From NCBI RefSeq assembly GCF_000376565.1, contig NZ_BARG01000117.1, positions 1 through 33,176 on the forward strand: a DNA stretch of 33,176 bases, read 5' to 3'. This stretch comes from Streptomyces hokutonensis. Its GTDB lineage: Bacteria > Actinomycetota > Actinomycetes > Streptomycetales > Streptomycetaceae. Below, one piece after another: positions 7,888 through 15,235 of the stretch. The notes beneath the pieces are model-generated. The model was not told where the DNA came from, ran no database searches, and worked only from the letters and a program-made list of their open reading frames with translations. Each line of letters starts with the position of its first letter. The first letter of the stretch is position 1. Both the position numbers and the translations under genes were made by a program.

Positions 7888-8124
7888 ATGCCATCACTGA
7901 ATGTGTCCTTCACCGAAGAGGAACTCGACGGGGTGCGCGCCGCCGCCGCGGCCGAGGGCAAGAGTCTCAAGCAGTACCTGCACGACCTCGGCGTCCGCGA
8001 GATGCAGCGCGGCCGGTTCGTCGCCGGCGCGTCCGCGTGGGCCGAGCGGCTGCGCGGCGAGTTCGACGACGCGTTCCCCGAAGAGGTGCCGCCCTCCGAG
8101 CGCGGTGGGGCCGCGGCCGCCTGA
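7888..8124 (+). CDS. Antitoxin of Doc-like TA pair, ribbon-helix-helix type
   Basis: A 78-residue protein. The N terminus M-P-S-L-N-V-S-F-T-E-E-E-L followed by two short helices fits a ribbon-helix-helix DNA-binding fold (about residues 1-45). The acidic, Ala-rich C-terminal half would be the toxin-binding, neutralising tail. The start is chosen at ATG 7888 because the beta strand begins there and a TANNNT box sits six bases upstream; an upstream in-frame start would run through the operator. The stop codon overlaps the toxin start as TGATG, so translation is coupled and antitoxin is made first. It probably binds the palindrome at 7860-7882. Confidence 0.82.
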   Translation: MPSLNVSFTEEELDGVRAAAAAEGKSLKQYLHDLGVREMQRGRFVAGASAWAERLRGEFDDAFPEEVPPSERGGAAAA

Positions 8125-8501
8125 TGCACCTGTACATCGACGTCTCCTGGCTGCTCGACGTCCAGGAGGCCGCCCTCTCCGACGAGGACATGTCGGTCTC
8201 GGACTACTCCGCGCTCGTGGCCGCCGTAGCCCGCCACAAGACCAAGCTGCCGACCCTCGCCGCCGCCGATCCGGACGCCGCCTGGCGGGCCGCCGCGCTC
8301 ATGCACACCATCGTGCGCCTGGAGCCGCTGCCGCACCGCAACAGCCTGTACGCCGCGTTCGTCGCCGCCCAGTACATGGGCCAGTCCGGCGAGGGCATCG
8401 ACCCGCCGTACGGCGCGCTCTCCGAGCTCGTCCGCAAGATCCGCGACACTCGTGTCGGGGTCGTGGCCGTCGCCGACCAGCTGCGCTCCTGGAAGGTCTG
8501 A
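8124..8501 (+). CDS. Doc/Fic-like toxin component with degenerate Fic motif
   Basis: A 125-residue protein resembling actinobacterial 'Fic family toxin-antitoxin system, toxin component' proteins. The N terminus reads M-H-L-Y-I-D-V-S-W-L-L-D-V-Q-E. The core has the Doc-like layout A-A-A-L-M-H-T-I-V-R, then L-E-P-L-P-H-R-N-S-L-Y-A-A-F-V-A-A-Q-Y-M, then G-E-G-I-D-P-P. In phage P1 Doc the catalytic loop is H-x-F-x-D-A-N-K-R. Here His and Asn remain, but the acidic residue, Lys and Arg do not, so nucleotide-transfer or kinase chemistry may be altered or lost. Its start overlaps the antitoxin stop, and the overlapping small-gene pair supports the TA call. The cellular target is unknown. Confidence 0.78.
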   Translation: MHLYIDVSWLLDVQEAALSDEDMSVSDYSALVAAVARHKTKLPTLAAADPDAAWRAAALMHTIVRLEPLPHRNSLYAAFVAAQYMGQSGEGIDPPYGALSELVRKIRDTRVGVVAVADQLRSWKV

Positions 8502-8547
8502 CCTGGTCCTTCCCGGGTCCTCGCGACCGGGCGGCCGTACCTCTGCG

Positions 8548-8553
8548 TACGCT
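8548..8553 (+). promoter_or_regulatory. Leaderless -10 box for the GlxA-like regulator
   Basis: TACGCT is followed by six bases (GTTGGC) and then GTG 8560. This decides the GTG as start over in-frame upstream codons inside the toxin gene. No Shine-Dalgarno sequence is present. Confidence 0.55.
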
Positions 8554-8559
8554 GTTGGC

Positions 8560-9516
8560 GTGTCAGCCGCCCGCCTCCGCCGTGTCGCCGTCCTCGTCCT
8601 CGAAGGCGCCAAGCCGCTCGACGTCGGTATCCCCGCGCAGGTCTTCACGACGCGGGCGAGCATGCCGTACGAGGTGCGGCTGTGCGGCGCGGCTCCCGGT
8701 CTGGTGACCGGCGGTGACGGCCTGTCGTACCACGTGGCCGACGGTCTCGACGCGCTGGCCTGGGCCGACATCGTCTTCGTCCCCGGCTATCGGTTCCCGG
8801 ACCGTGAGGACCCGCCGCAGGCCGTCCTCGACGCGCTGATCACCGCCCACGACCGGGGCGCACGGCTCGCCGCGATCTCCACGGGGGCCTTCGCGCTCGC
8901 CGCCACCGGCCTCCTCGACGGCAAGCGGGCGACGACCCACTGGCACTACACGCTGGCCCTCGCCGCGAAGTACCCACTCGTCAAAGTTGACGAGAACGTC
9001 CTGTTCGTCGACGAGGGCAGCATGCTGACTTCGGCGGGCGCCGCCTCCGGCATCGACCTCTGCCTGCACATCCTGCGCGGCGACCTCGGAGTGGCCGCGT
9101 CCAACCACGCGGCCCGGCGCCTGGTCGCGGCCCCCTACCGCAGCGGCGGCCAGGCGCAGTACGTGCCGCGCAGCGTGCCCGAACCGCTGGGTGAGCGGTT
9201 CGCCGCCACCCGCGAGTGGGCCCTGCACCGGCTCGGCGAGCCCCTCACCCTGGAAACCCTGGCCCGGCAGGCCGCGGTCTCACCGCGCACCTTCTCCCGG
9301 CGCTTCGTCGACGAGACCGGCTACACGCCGATGCAGTGGGTCATGCGCGCCCGCGTCGACATGGCCCGCGAACTGCTCGAACGGTCCGAGCGCAGCGTCG
9401 AGCAGATCGCCGCCGACGTCGGCCTCGGCACCGGCGCCAACCTCCGGCTGCACTTCCACCGCCTGCTCGGCACCACACCGAGCGAGTACCGGCGCACCTT
9501 CGCCCAGGGGGAGTAG
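8560..9516 (+). CDS. GlxA-family transcriptional regulator (DJ-1/PfpI + AraC HTH)
   Basis: A 318-residue two-domain regulator. Residues about 6-175 form a DJ-1/PfpI-like domain (V-A-V-L-V-L-E-G-A-K-P-L-D-V-G, then W-A-D-I-V-F-V-P-G-Y and A-I-S-T-G-A-F-A-L-A). The elbow Cys of true DJ-1 enzymes is replaced by Thr, so a sensory rather than enzymatic role is likely. Residues about 215-318 are an AraC-type double helix-turn-helix (L-A-R-Q-A-A-V-S-P-R-T-F-S-R-R-F, later I-A-A-D-V-G-L-G-T-G-A-N-L-R-L-H-F-H-R). The ligand and target genes are unknown. GAPDH follows 135 bases downstream on the same strand but has its own ribosome site. Confidence 0.93.
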   Translation: MSAARLRRVAVLVLEGAKPLDVGIPAQVFTTRASMPYEVRLCGAAPGLVTGGDGLSYHVADGLDALAWADIVFVPGYRFPDREDPPQAVLDALITAHDRGARLAAISTGAFALAATGLLDGKRATTHWHYTLALAAKYPLVKVDENVLFVDEGSMLTSAGAASGIDLCLHILRGDLGVAASNHAARRLVAAPYRSGGQAQYVPRSVPEPLGERFAATREWALHRLGEPLTLETLARQAAVSPRTFSRRFVDETGYTPMQWVMRARVDMARELLERSERSVEQIAADVGLGTGANLRLHFHRLLGTTPSEYRRTFAQGE

Positions 9517-9522
9517 CCGAGA

Positions 9523-9570
9523 CCCCGCGACGGCCTTCGGCGAAAGCCCCGCGACCGCGTTGGCGAAATC
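9523..9570 (+). repeat. Imperfect 24-bp tandem duplication
   Basis: CCCCGCGAC at 9523 and again at 9547 each begin a unit of about 24 bases containing TT...GGCGAAA. Two copies lie between the GlxA-like gene and GAPDH. The role is unknown; a simple local duplication is likely. Confidence 0.5.
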
Positions 9571-9651
9571 CTTTTGAACCATGGCGATCACGCCACTGTC
9601 ACCGACGGTTGCCGCGCGCGAGCCTGGAGTGGAACCGAAGGGACTTCACTT

Positions 9652-10650
9652 ATGACTCGCATCGCCATCAATGGATTCGGCCGCATCGGACGCAATGTGC
9701 TGCGCGCCCTGCTCGAACGCGACAGCACCCTCGAAGTCGTCGCCGTCAACGACCTGACGGAGCCCGCCACCCTGGCTCGGCTGCTCGCCTTCGACACGAC
9801 GTCCGGCCGGCTCGGCCGCCCGGTCTCCGTCGACGGGGACACCCTTGTCGTCGACGGCCGGCGCATCAAGGTGCTCGCCGAGCGCGAACCGGCGGACCTG
9901 CCCTGGGCCGCGCTGAATGTCGACCTCGTCCTTGAGTCCACCGGCCGTTTCACCTCCGCCAAGGCCGCCCGCGTCCACCTCGACGCGGGTGCGCGCAAGG
10001 TGCTCGTCAGCGCGCCCTCGGACGGTGCCGATGTCACGCTCGCGTTCGGGGTGAACAACGACGCCTACGACCCGGCCACGCACACGATCGTCTCCAACGC
10101 CTCCTGCACGACCAACGCGCTGGCGCCACTGGCCGCGGTGCTCGACGAACTCGCCGGTATCGAGCACGGCTTCATGACCACGGTGCACGCCTACACGCAG
10201 GAGCAGAACCTGCAGGACGGCCCGCACCGCGACGCCCGCCGCGCCCGTGCCGCCGCGGTCAACATCGTGCCGACCACCACGGGCGCCGCCAAGGCGATCG
10301 GCCACGTCCTGCCGAACCTCGACGGCAAGCTGTCGGGCGACTCGATCAGGGTGCCCGTGCCGGTGGGCTCGATCGTCGAGCTCAACACCACGGTCTCCCG
10401 CGACGTGACCCGCGAAGACGTGCTGGCGGCCTACCGCACCGCCGCTGAGGGACCCCTCGCGGGCGTCCTGGAGTACTCCGAGGACGCGCTCGTGTCCTCC
10501 GACATCACCGGCAACCCCGCCTCGTCGATCTTCGACTCGGCGCTCACCCGCGTGGACGGCCGCCATGTGAAGGTCGTCGCCTGGTACGACAACGAGTGGG
10601 GCTTCTCCAACCGGGTGATCGACACCCTCGAGCTCCTCGCCGCAGGCTGA
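9652..10650 (+). CDS. gap: Type I glyceraldehyde-3-phosphate dehydrogenase
   Basis: Phosphorylating GAPDH of glycolysis, which converts glyceraldehyde 3-phosphate, NAD+ and phosphate to 1,3-bisphosphoglycerate in the cytosol. It has 332 residues, normal length. The N-terminal Rossmann motif I-N-G-F-G-R-I-G is at 6-13. Asp34 (V-N-D-L) points to NAD+ preference. The active-site block S-N-A-S-C-T-T-N puts catalytic Cys at 152, with His179 in V-H-A-Y-T. The C-terminal W-Y-D-N-E-W-G-F-S-N-R-V segment is intact. ATG 9652 follows GAAGGGA. It stands alone, without pgk or tpi, so it is probably an additional isozyme rather than the main glycolytic copy; this is an inference from context only. Confidence 0.96.
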   Translation: MTRIAINGFGRIGRNVLRALLERDSTLEVVAVNDLTEPATLARLLAFDTTSGRLGRPVSVDGDTLVVDGRRIKVLAEREPADLPWAALNVDLVLESTGRFTSAKAARVHLDAGARKVLVSAPSDGADVTLAFGVNNDAYDPATHTIVSNASCTTNALAPLAAVLDELAGIEHGFMTTVHAYTQEQNLQDGPHRDARRARAAAVNIVPTTTGAAKAIGHVLPNLDGKLSGDSIRVPVPVGSIVELNTTVSRDVTREDVLAAYRTAAEGPLAGVLEYSEDALVSSDITGNPASSIFDSALTRVDGRHVKVVAWYDNEWGFSNRVIDTLELLAAG

Positions 10651-10704
10651 CACCGACAACGCGGGGTGGGTGACCTCCGTCCGTCGGCGTGACCACTGCT
10701 GCCG

Positions 10705-10710
10705 TAGTGT
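10705..10710 (+). promoter_or_regulatory. Leaderless -10 box for the P1 peptidase gene
   Basis: TAGTGT, six bases (CTGGCC), then ATG 10717. No -35 box at a normal distance and no ribosome site were seen. Confidence 0.5.
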
Positions 10711-10716
10711 CTGGCC

Positions 10717-11784
10717 ATGCCAGAGTCGCCCCGCCCCGTTCCGCTCGCGCCCGCCGTACCCCGCCGGGCCCGTGAACTCGGGCTCGGTATCGGCGACTTG
10801 CCCACGGGGACGCACAACGCGATCACGGACGTGCCCGGCATCCGTGTCGGACACGCCACGCTGATCCGCCCGCCGCAGGTGCACAGCGGCGTCACCGCGA
10901 TCCTGCCCGAAGGAGTGGGCCCCGCAAGCCCGTTGCCCGCCGGGGTGTTCGCGGGCAACGGCTACGGCAAGCTCCTCGGCACCACGCAGATCGCCGAACT
11001 CGGCGCGCTGGAAACCCCGGTGCTGCTCACCTCGACCCTGTCCGCCTTCCGGGTCGCGGACGCCCTGGTCGGCTGGGTGCTGGAACGGCCCGAGGAGACG
11101 GACGTCCGGAGTGTGAACCCCGTGGTGGGGGAGTGCAACGACGGCCTCCTGTCCGACATCCGGTCGCGTCCGGTCCGGGAGGAACACGTCCGAGCCGCAC
11201 TCGACTCCGCGTCCGCCGGGCCGGTCGCCGAGGGCTCGGTCGGCGCGGGCACCGGGATGACCGCGCTCGGTTTCAAGGCCGGTATCGGAACCTCGTCGCG
11301 ACGCGTACCGCTCGCGGGCCGGGAGACGATGCTCGGTGTGCTGGTGCAGGCCAACTTCGCGGGCACACTGCGAGTACGCGGCCGTACGGTCGCTCCCGCC
11401 GACGTGGGCATCCCTGCCGAGGAGTCCGATCCCGGCCCGGAGACGGGCTCCTGCATGATCGTGGCCGCGACCGACGCACCCCTCGACGCTCGCCAACTCA
11501 CCCGGCTCGCCCGCCGAGCCGTCTACGCGCTGGCCCGGGTCGGTGCGGGCTACGGCCACGGCAGCGGCGACTACGGCCTCGCGTTCGGCACCCATCCTCT
11601 TGGCACGCCCGCCGGACCAGCCGTGGTGCCCGATGCCGGGCTCGACGTCCTCTTCGGCGCGGTGCTGGACGCCGTGGAAGAGGCGGTCCTGAACTCGCTG
11701 TTGACCGCGACCCGGGTGACGGGGCCGCGCGGGCACACCCGTTGGCCGTTGCCCGCGGCGGCGCTGCTCAGTCTGCTGGAGTGA
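10717..11784 (+). CDS. P1-family (DmpA-like) aminopeptidase
   Basis: A 355-residue member of the DmpA/ornithine-acetyltransferase-like N-terminal nucleophile family. Such enzymes are made as one chain and cut themselves before a Ser that becomes the nucleophile of the beta chain. Here the likely cut is Gly244/Ser245 in P-E-T-G-S-C-M-I-V-A. Other landmarks are I-T-D-V-P-G-I-R-V-G-H (about 36-46), V-F-A-G-N-G-Y-G-K near residue 77, G-E-C-N-D-G-L-L-S-D-I near 138, and G-S-V-G-A-G-T-G-M near 173. DmpA relatives cleave N-terminal D- or L-amino acids from small peptides and amides; the substrate here is unknown. The gene converges on and overlaps the GNAT gene by 17 bases. Confidence 0.93.
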   Translation: MPESPRPVPLAPAVPRRARELGLGIGDLPTGTHNAITDVPGIRVGHATLIRPPQVHSGVTAILPEGVGPASPLPAGVFAGNGYGKLLGTTQIAELGALETPVLLTSTLSAFRVADALVGWVLERPEETDVRSVNPVVGECNDGLLSDIRSRPVREEHVRAALDSASAGPVAEGSVGAGTGMTALGFKAGIGTSSRRVPLAGRETMLGVLVQANFAGTLRVRGRTVAPADVGIPAEESDPGPETGSCMIVAATDAPLDARQLTRLARRAVYALARVGAGYGHGSGDYGLAFGTHPLGTPAGPAVVPDAGLDVLFGAVLDAVEEAVLNSLLTATRVTGPRGHTRWPLPAAALLSLLE

Positions 11785-12271
11785 GGGTGCGCTCGTACCA
11801 AGTGCCCTGCTTGCCGCCGATCTCGGCCGGGAGCGCCCGGCCGACCGGGACGAACCCGGCCTTGGCCAGCACCTTCTGAGACGCGATGTTCTCGTCCGAG
11901 GTGGCCGCACGCAGCGTACGCAGACCGTGCCGCGACACCGCCAGCCGGCACAGTTCCTCGACGGTCGCGGTCGCTGTCCCGCGCCCGGTGACGTGCTGCG
12001 CCACCCGGTAGCCGAGGTCGGCGGTGCCGCCGTCGACGAGGTCGAACAGGTTGAACCTGCCGAGGACCGAGCCGTCCTCGTCGACGAGCACATGGAAGGC
12101 GCAGACACCGGCCTCCTGCTCGGCCAGCAGGGCCTCGAAGTGTTCGGTGAAGTGCTCGAAGTAGTCGTCGCCGCGGTCGGTGACGGAGGCGGCGAAGTAG
12201 GCGCGGTTCGCCAACTCGAAGGCCAGGACCGCCGGGGCATGATCGGCGCGCAGCCGCTGCAACTCGGGCAC
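11768..12271 (-). CDS. GNAT-family N-acetyltransferase (RimJ/RimL-like)
   Basis: A 167-residue acetyl-CoA-dependent acetyltransferase. The C-terminal half carries the fold's acetyl-CoA loop (Y-R-V-A-Q-H-V-T-G-R-G-T-A-T-A), followed by L-R-A-A-T-S-D-E-N-I-A-S-Q-K-V-L-A-K-A-G-F, the characteristic N-x-x-S-x-x-V-x-x-K-x-G-F block of RimJ-like members. The acceptor is unknown; protein N termini or small amines are the usual options. GTG 12271 is supported by TAGGGT six bases upstream, a leaderless arrangement. The 3' end overlaps the convergent P1 peptidase by 17 bases, which leaves no room for a separate terminator. Confidence 0.92.
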   Translation of the reverse strand: MPELQRLRADHAPAVLAFELANRAYFAASVTDRGDDYFEHFTEHFEALLAEQEAGVCAFHVLVDEDGSVLGRFNLFDLVDGGTADLGYRVAQHVTGRGTATATVEELCRLAVSRHGLRTLRAATSDENIASQKVLAKAGFVPVGRALPAEIGGKQGTWYERTLTPAD

Positions 12272-12277
12272 CGCCCG

Positions 12278-12283
12278 ACCCTA
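12278..12283 (-). promoter_or_regulatory. Leaderless -10 box for the GNAT gene
   Basis: On the minus strand TAGGGT is followed by six bases (CGGGCG) and GTG 12271. No ribosome site is visible. Confidence 0.5.
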
Positions 12284-12309
12284 CCCAGGCGGGCCCCCGG
12301 CGGGGCAAC

Positions 12310-12498
12310 TCACTTTCTGACGAGGAAGCAGGTCCCGTCCGCGTCCTGTATCTCCGGCACACCCAGGTACGCGAGATCCTGTACGAAGCGCTGCCGTGAC
12401 ACCGGGGTGTCGCCGGCCGAGCCCTCCGGCCACATGAGCCACATGAGCCGGATCGGCCTCAAGTCGTAAGGGGCGTCCCGCACATGGGCCTCGGGGCG
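12310..12498 (-). pseudogene. Orphan C-terminal coding fragment, family unknown
   Basis: A 62-codon stretch directly follows the stop of the pirin-like fragment in the same frame and ends at TGA 12310-12312. It reads like protein rather than noise, with an ending V-P-E-I-Q-D-A-D-G-T-C-F-L-V-R-K. A GTG within it (about 12483) or ATG codons in the L-M-W-L-M-W stretch could start a tiny protein, but no ribosome site supports them. I do not recognise the family; the ending faintly resembles glyoxalase-fold proteins. It is either a gene remnant or a very small gene. Confidence 0.35.
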
Positions 12499-12663
12499 TC
12501 ACAGTTCGAAGGTGGCGTGCATCTCCCGGACGAGGATCTCCGCGGGCCCGGTCGCGTCGACCCGGTGTCCACCCGTGGCGGTGAAACGCACGGCGTCGCC
12601 CTCGTCGAGACCGCCGGTGCCCTCCAGGCAAGCCGGCCCGACCGAAGCGAGCAGCGCAGCGCC
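12499..12663 (-). pseudogene. Pirin-like C-terminal remnant
   Basis: Read through from the response-regulator stop in the same frame, these 54 codons plus stop include L-D-E-G-D-A-V-R-F-T-A-T-G-G-H-R-V, then G-P-A-E-I-L-V-R-E-M-H-A. That closely resembles the C-terminal cupin end of pirin/quercetinase-like proteins in streptomycetes. The first 200-odd residues of such a protein, including its metal-binding His residues, are missing, and no start codon with a ribosome site precedes the fragment. It is therefore a decayed gene end lying directly downstream of the response regulator. The family call is from memory of pirin sequences. Confidence 0.5.
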
Positions 12664-13320
12664 TCAGCTGGGCTCCAGCCCCGCGTCCCGCGCCAGCAGC
12701 GCCGCCTGGACCCGGTTCTCGCACCGCAGCTTCGTCAGGATCCGGCTGACGTAGGTCTTCACCGTCGCCTCGCTCACATGGATCCGCTCGCCCGCGTCGG
12801 CGTTCGACAAGCCCTCACCGAGCAGGGCGAGCACCTCCAGCTCGCGGGTGCTCAGTGTCTCCAGACGTCGCCGCGCCTCCTCGCCGCGTGCCGCGGTCTG
12901 CCCCGAGGCGAGCGAGTCGACCACATGGCGGGTGGCGGCCGGCGACAGATACGCGTCCCCGGCCGCAGCCGCCCGCACCGCCTGGATCAGTTCGGCCGGC
13001 GCCGAGTCCTTCAGCAGGAACCCGGCGCCTCCGTGGCTCAGCGCACGCAGTACGTTCTCCCGCTCGCCGAACGTCGTCAGGATCAGCGGTCGTACGGCCG
13101 GTGCCGCTCGCCGCAGCTCGGCCAGTGCGGACAGCCCGTCCAGCACGGGCATCTGGATGTCCAGCAGTGCCACGTCGACGGAGTGGGCGCGGACCAGGTC
13201 GACGGCCTCACGGCCGTTGGCCGCCTCCGCCACGACGTCGATGTCGTCGGCGGAGGTGAGGATCATCCTGATGCCCGCCCGGATGAGCGGTTCGTCATCC
13301 GCGACGAGGACTCTGATCAC
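12664..13320 (-). CDS. NarL/LuxR-family response regulator
   Basis: A 218-residue two-component response regulator. The receiver domain (residues 1-120) has acidic residues Asp8 and Asp9, phospho-acceptor Asp54 in A-L-L-D-I-Q-M-P, the Thr at about 82 and Lys104. The LuxR-type helix-turn-helix is at about 150-212 (L-S-T-R-E-L-E-V-L-A-L-L-G-E-G-L-S-N-A-D, then V-S-E-A-T-V-K-T-Y-V-S-R-I-L). GTG 13320 follows AGGAGA, with slightly tight spacing. The gene lies 32 bases downstream of the histidine kinase on the same strand and is almost certainly its partner. Likely targets include its own promoter dyads near 15155-15186; this is inference. Confidence 0.94.
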   Translation of the reverse strand: MIRVLVADDEPLIRAGIRMILTSADDIDVVAEAANGREAVDLVRAHSVDVALLDIQMPVLDGLSALAELRRAAPAVRPLILTTFGERENVLRALSHGGAGFLLKDSAPAELIQAVRAAAAGDAYLSPAATRHVVDSLASGQTAARGEEARRRLETLSTRELEVLALLGEGLSNADAGERIHVSEATVKTYVSRILTKLRCENRVQAALLARDAGLEPS

Positions 13321-13352
13321 GACTCTCCTGCAGGGACGTGCGGCGATGGCTG

Positions 13353-15110
13353 CTACTTGACCAAGTAGGCCTTTTTCTCGATCAGTTTGCCGTCCTTGAA
13401 GCAGAAGCGGTAGGCAGGCATCTTGTCCCCCTCGTTCGGCCAGTCCTCCGTCGACAGGTACGACGCGCACGTCGCCCCCCGCGGCACGGCGGGCGCCTGT
13501 TCGTCGTCTATGGCCCCGGCCAGGAACGATTTGCCGTGCGGCAACCTGTCCCGCACCGCCGTCTCGGTGTCTCCGACCTTCACGGAGTTGTAGACGGACG
13601 GCTGGATCATGAGTTTGTCGGACTCCTTCTCCACCAGGTTGACGATCAGCACGACGGCCAGTACCCCGAGAACCAGGAAGATCACTACCGCGGCACTGCA
13701 CCCGATCACGAGGCCTTTCCCCTTGCGTCCCATGGCGATGTCGAACTCCTTCTGCCTGTCCGGCGCACCGGACCAGTCGATGTCCGCACCACCGTCGCCG
13801 GGCACCACCCCTTCGCTCTGCCCCCGGAAGTCGTTCGTCCCGTCGACGAACGTCGTTCCTTTGCCCATTGAGTCCGTTCGCCGCGGGTCTCCGCCCGGCG
13901 TGCGCGGCGGGGAGCCGTACGGCAGAACGCCCGCGACCCGGAAACCGCCCTCGGCCGTGGAGCCCGTATGCACCATGCCGCCGACCAGCCGGGCCCGCTC
14001 CTGAAGGCCCGTGAGGCCCTGCCCGCCGCTGACCACGGGGTGCCGTCCGCCGCCGGCCGTCACCGGTATAGGCCCGTTGGCCACCTCGACCACCAGGGAG
14101 TCCGGCTCGTACCGCAACTCGACGGTGATCGAGGCTCCCGGCGCGTGCTTCAGGGCATTCGTCAGCGCCTCCTGCACGATCCGGTACGCCGCGTGATCGG
14201 CGGCGGGAGTCAGTGGCCGTGCCTCGCCCGCCTGCCGTAGCTCTACGACGGAATGCGCGCCCCGCGATGCCGTCACCAGGCCGGCTATCCCCGCGACACC
14301 CCTGGCCGCGGGCTCCGGATCGGGCTCGCTTTCCCGGGCCCGGTCCGGTGTGCCGTCGTGCAGGATGCCGACGGCCTCGCGGAGCTCGTGCATCGCGGCC
14401 ACGGACGCCTCCCGCAGGACGCCGACCACCTCGCGCTGCCCGTCCGTCAGGTCCCGGTCCACCTCCAGGGCGCCCGTGTGGACGGCGATCAGCGCCAGTT
14501 GGTGGCCGAGGCTGTCGTGCATGTCCTGCGCGATGCGCTGCCGCTCGCGCAGGCGGGCGTGGGAGGCGATGATCTCGCGTTCGCGCAGCAGCTGGGCATT
14601 GTGCTCGTGCAGCGCGTGCACGAGCCTGCGCCGCTGGGCGCGGTAGCGACTGGTGAGACCGGGCACGACCGTCGTGGCCAGGAACGCGAGCGTGGTGAAT
14701 ACCAGCGCCTGGGCAGCGAACAGGCCGAATGGCGCCTGGCTGAGGGACAGTCCCGTGAAGACGACGAAAGTGGTCCCGAACAGAGCGAGCGCCCGCCGCG
14801 GCGCCTCGATCCGTGCCCCCGCCGACCAGCTCGCGGCCATCAACACGACCCCGAAGGTGCCGAGCGCACCGGCGATCGCACCCGTGAGAACCAGCACGGT
14901 CGCCGGGAAGGACCGCCGCAGCAGCGAGAGCACCACGGCGGCCACCGCCGCCGCGATCATCCGCGGTGTGTCCCCGCCGGCGAAACTCAGCATCGCGAAC
15001 AGGCCCAGCAGCAGGGCCAGCACCGTCTCGCCGACGATCTGCCGCCGGGACCACAGGTCTGCTGCACCCAACCGCTTCCGGACCTCGCGCGCCTTCGTCT
15101 TCACGTTCAC
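13353..15110 (-). CDS. NarL-type sensor histidine kinase with extra C-terminal extracytoplasmic domain
   Basis: A 585-residue membrane kinase. Four to five helices lie in residues about 26-150. The HisKA_3 block L-R-E-R-Q-R-I-A-Q-D-M-H-D-S-L-G-H-Q puts the phospho-acceptor at His198. The ATPase domain follows, with N box I-V-Q-E-A-L-T-N-A-L-K-H-A and G box G-G-Q-G-L-T-G-L. Most such kinases end near the V-L-P-Y-G sequence (about 395-400). Here the frame continues through a linker, a further transmembrane helix (about 467-493) and some 92 external residues with two Cys and a V-K-V-G-D-T-E-T-A-V-R-D-R-L segment like BamE/SmpA-type lipoproteins. GTG 15110 is supported by TACCGT six bases upstream; GTG 15143 is an alternative. 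An internal ATG (13868) could mark an ancestral second gene. Confidence 0.9.
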   Translation of the reverse strand: MNVKTKAREVRKRLGAADLWSRRQIVGETVLALLLGLFAMLSFAGGDTPRMIAAAVAAVVLSLLRRSFPATVLVLTGAIAGALGTFGVVLMAASWSAGARIEAPRRALALFGTTFVVFTGLSLSQAPFGLFAAQALVFTTLAFLATTVVPGLTSRYRAQRRRLVHALHEHNAQLLREREIIASHARLRERQRIAQDMHDSLGHQLALIAVHTGALEVDRDLTDGQREVVGVLREASVAAMHELREAVGILHDGTPDRARESEPDPEPAARGVAGIAGLVTASRGAHSVVELRQAGEARPLTPAADHAAYRIVQEALTNALKHAPGASITVELRYEPDSLVVEVANGPIPVTAGGGRHPVVSGGQGLTGLQERARLVGGMVHTGSTAEGGFRVAGVLPYGSPPRTPGGDPRRTDSMGKGTTFVDGTNDFRGQSEGVVPGDGGADIDWSGAPDRQKEFDIAMGRKGKGLVIGCSAAVVIFLVLGVLAVVLIVNLVEKESDKLMIQPSVYNSVKVGDTETAVRDRLPHGKSFLAGAIDDEQAPAVPRGATCASYLSTEDWPNEGDKMPAYRFCFKDGKLIEKKAYLVK

Positions 15111-15115
15111 GCGCC

Positions 15116-15122
15116 AACGGTA
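15116..15122 (-). promoter_or_regulatory. Leaderless -10 box for the kinase gene
   Basis: On the minus strand TACCGT lies six bases (TGGCGC) before GTG 15110. It would start the kinase-regulator operon without a 5' leader. Confidence 0.5.
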
Positions 15123-15154
15123 GACATCACCGGCCGCGCGCACAGCCTCCGTTC

Positions 15155-15186
15155 GTCGCTACCACGAGCGACCAAAGTCGTACGAC
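15155..15186. promoter_or_regulatory. Two dyads upstream of the kinase-regulator operon
   Basis: GTCGCT (15155-15160) pairs with AGCGAC (15167-15172) around six bases. Next to it GTCGTACGAC (15177-15186) is a perfect ten-base palindrome. Both lie 33-64 bases upstream of the proposed kinase -10 box, a natural place for an autoregulatory site of the LuxR-type partner. Confidence 0.45.
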
Positions 15187-15235
15187 GGTCCGAGGGGCCG
15201 GCGGGCTCGGGCACGGGTCGTTGTCCACGAGCCCG

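Noticed and set aside
9646..12240. 864-codon open frame on the minus strand across GAPDH and the P1 peptidase
   Set aside because: It runs antisense to two strongly recognised genes; its open frame follows from their GC-rich third positions, and the product resembles no protein family.
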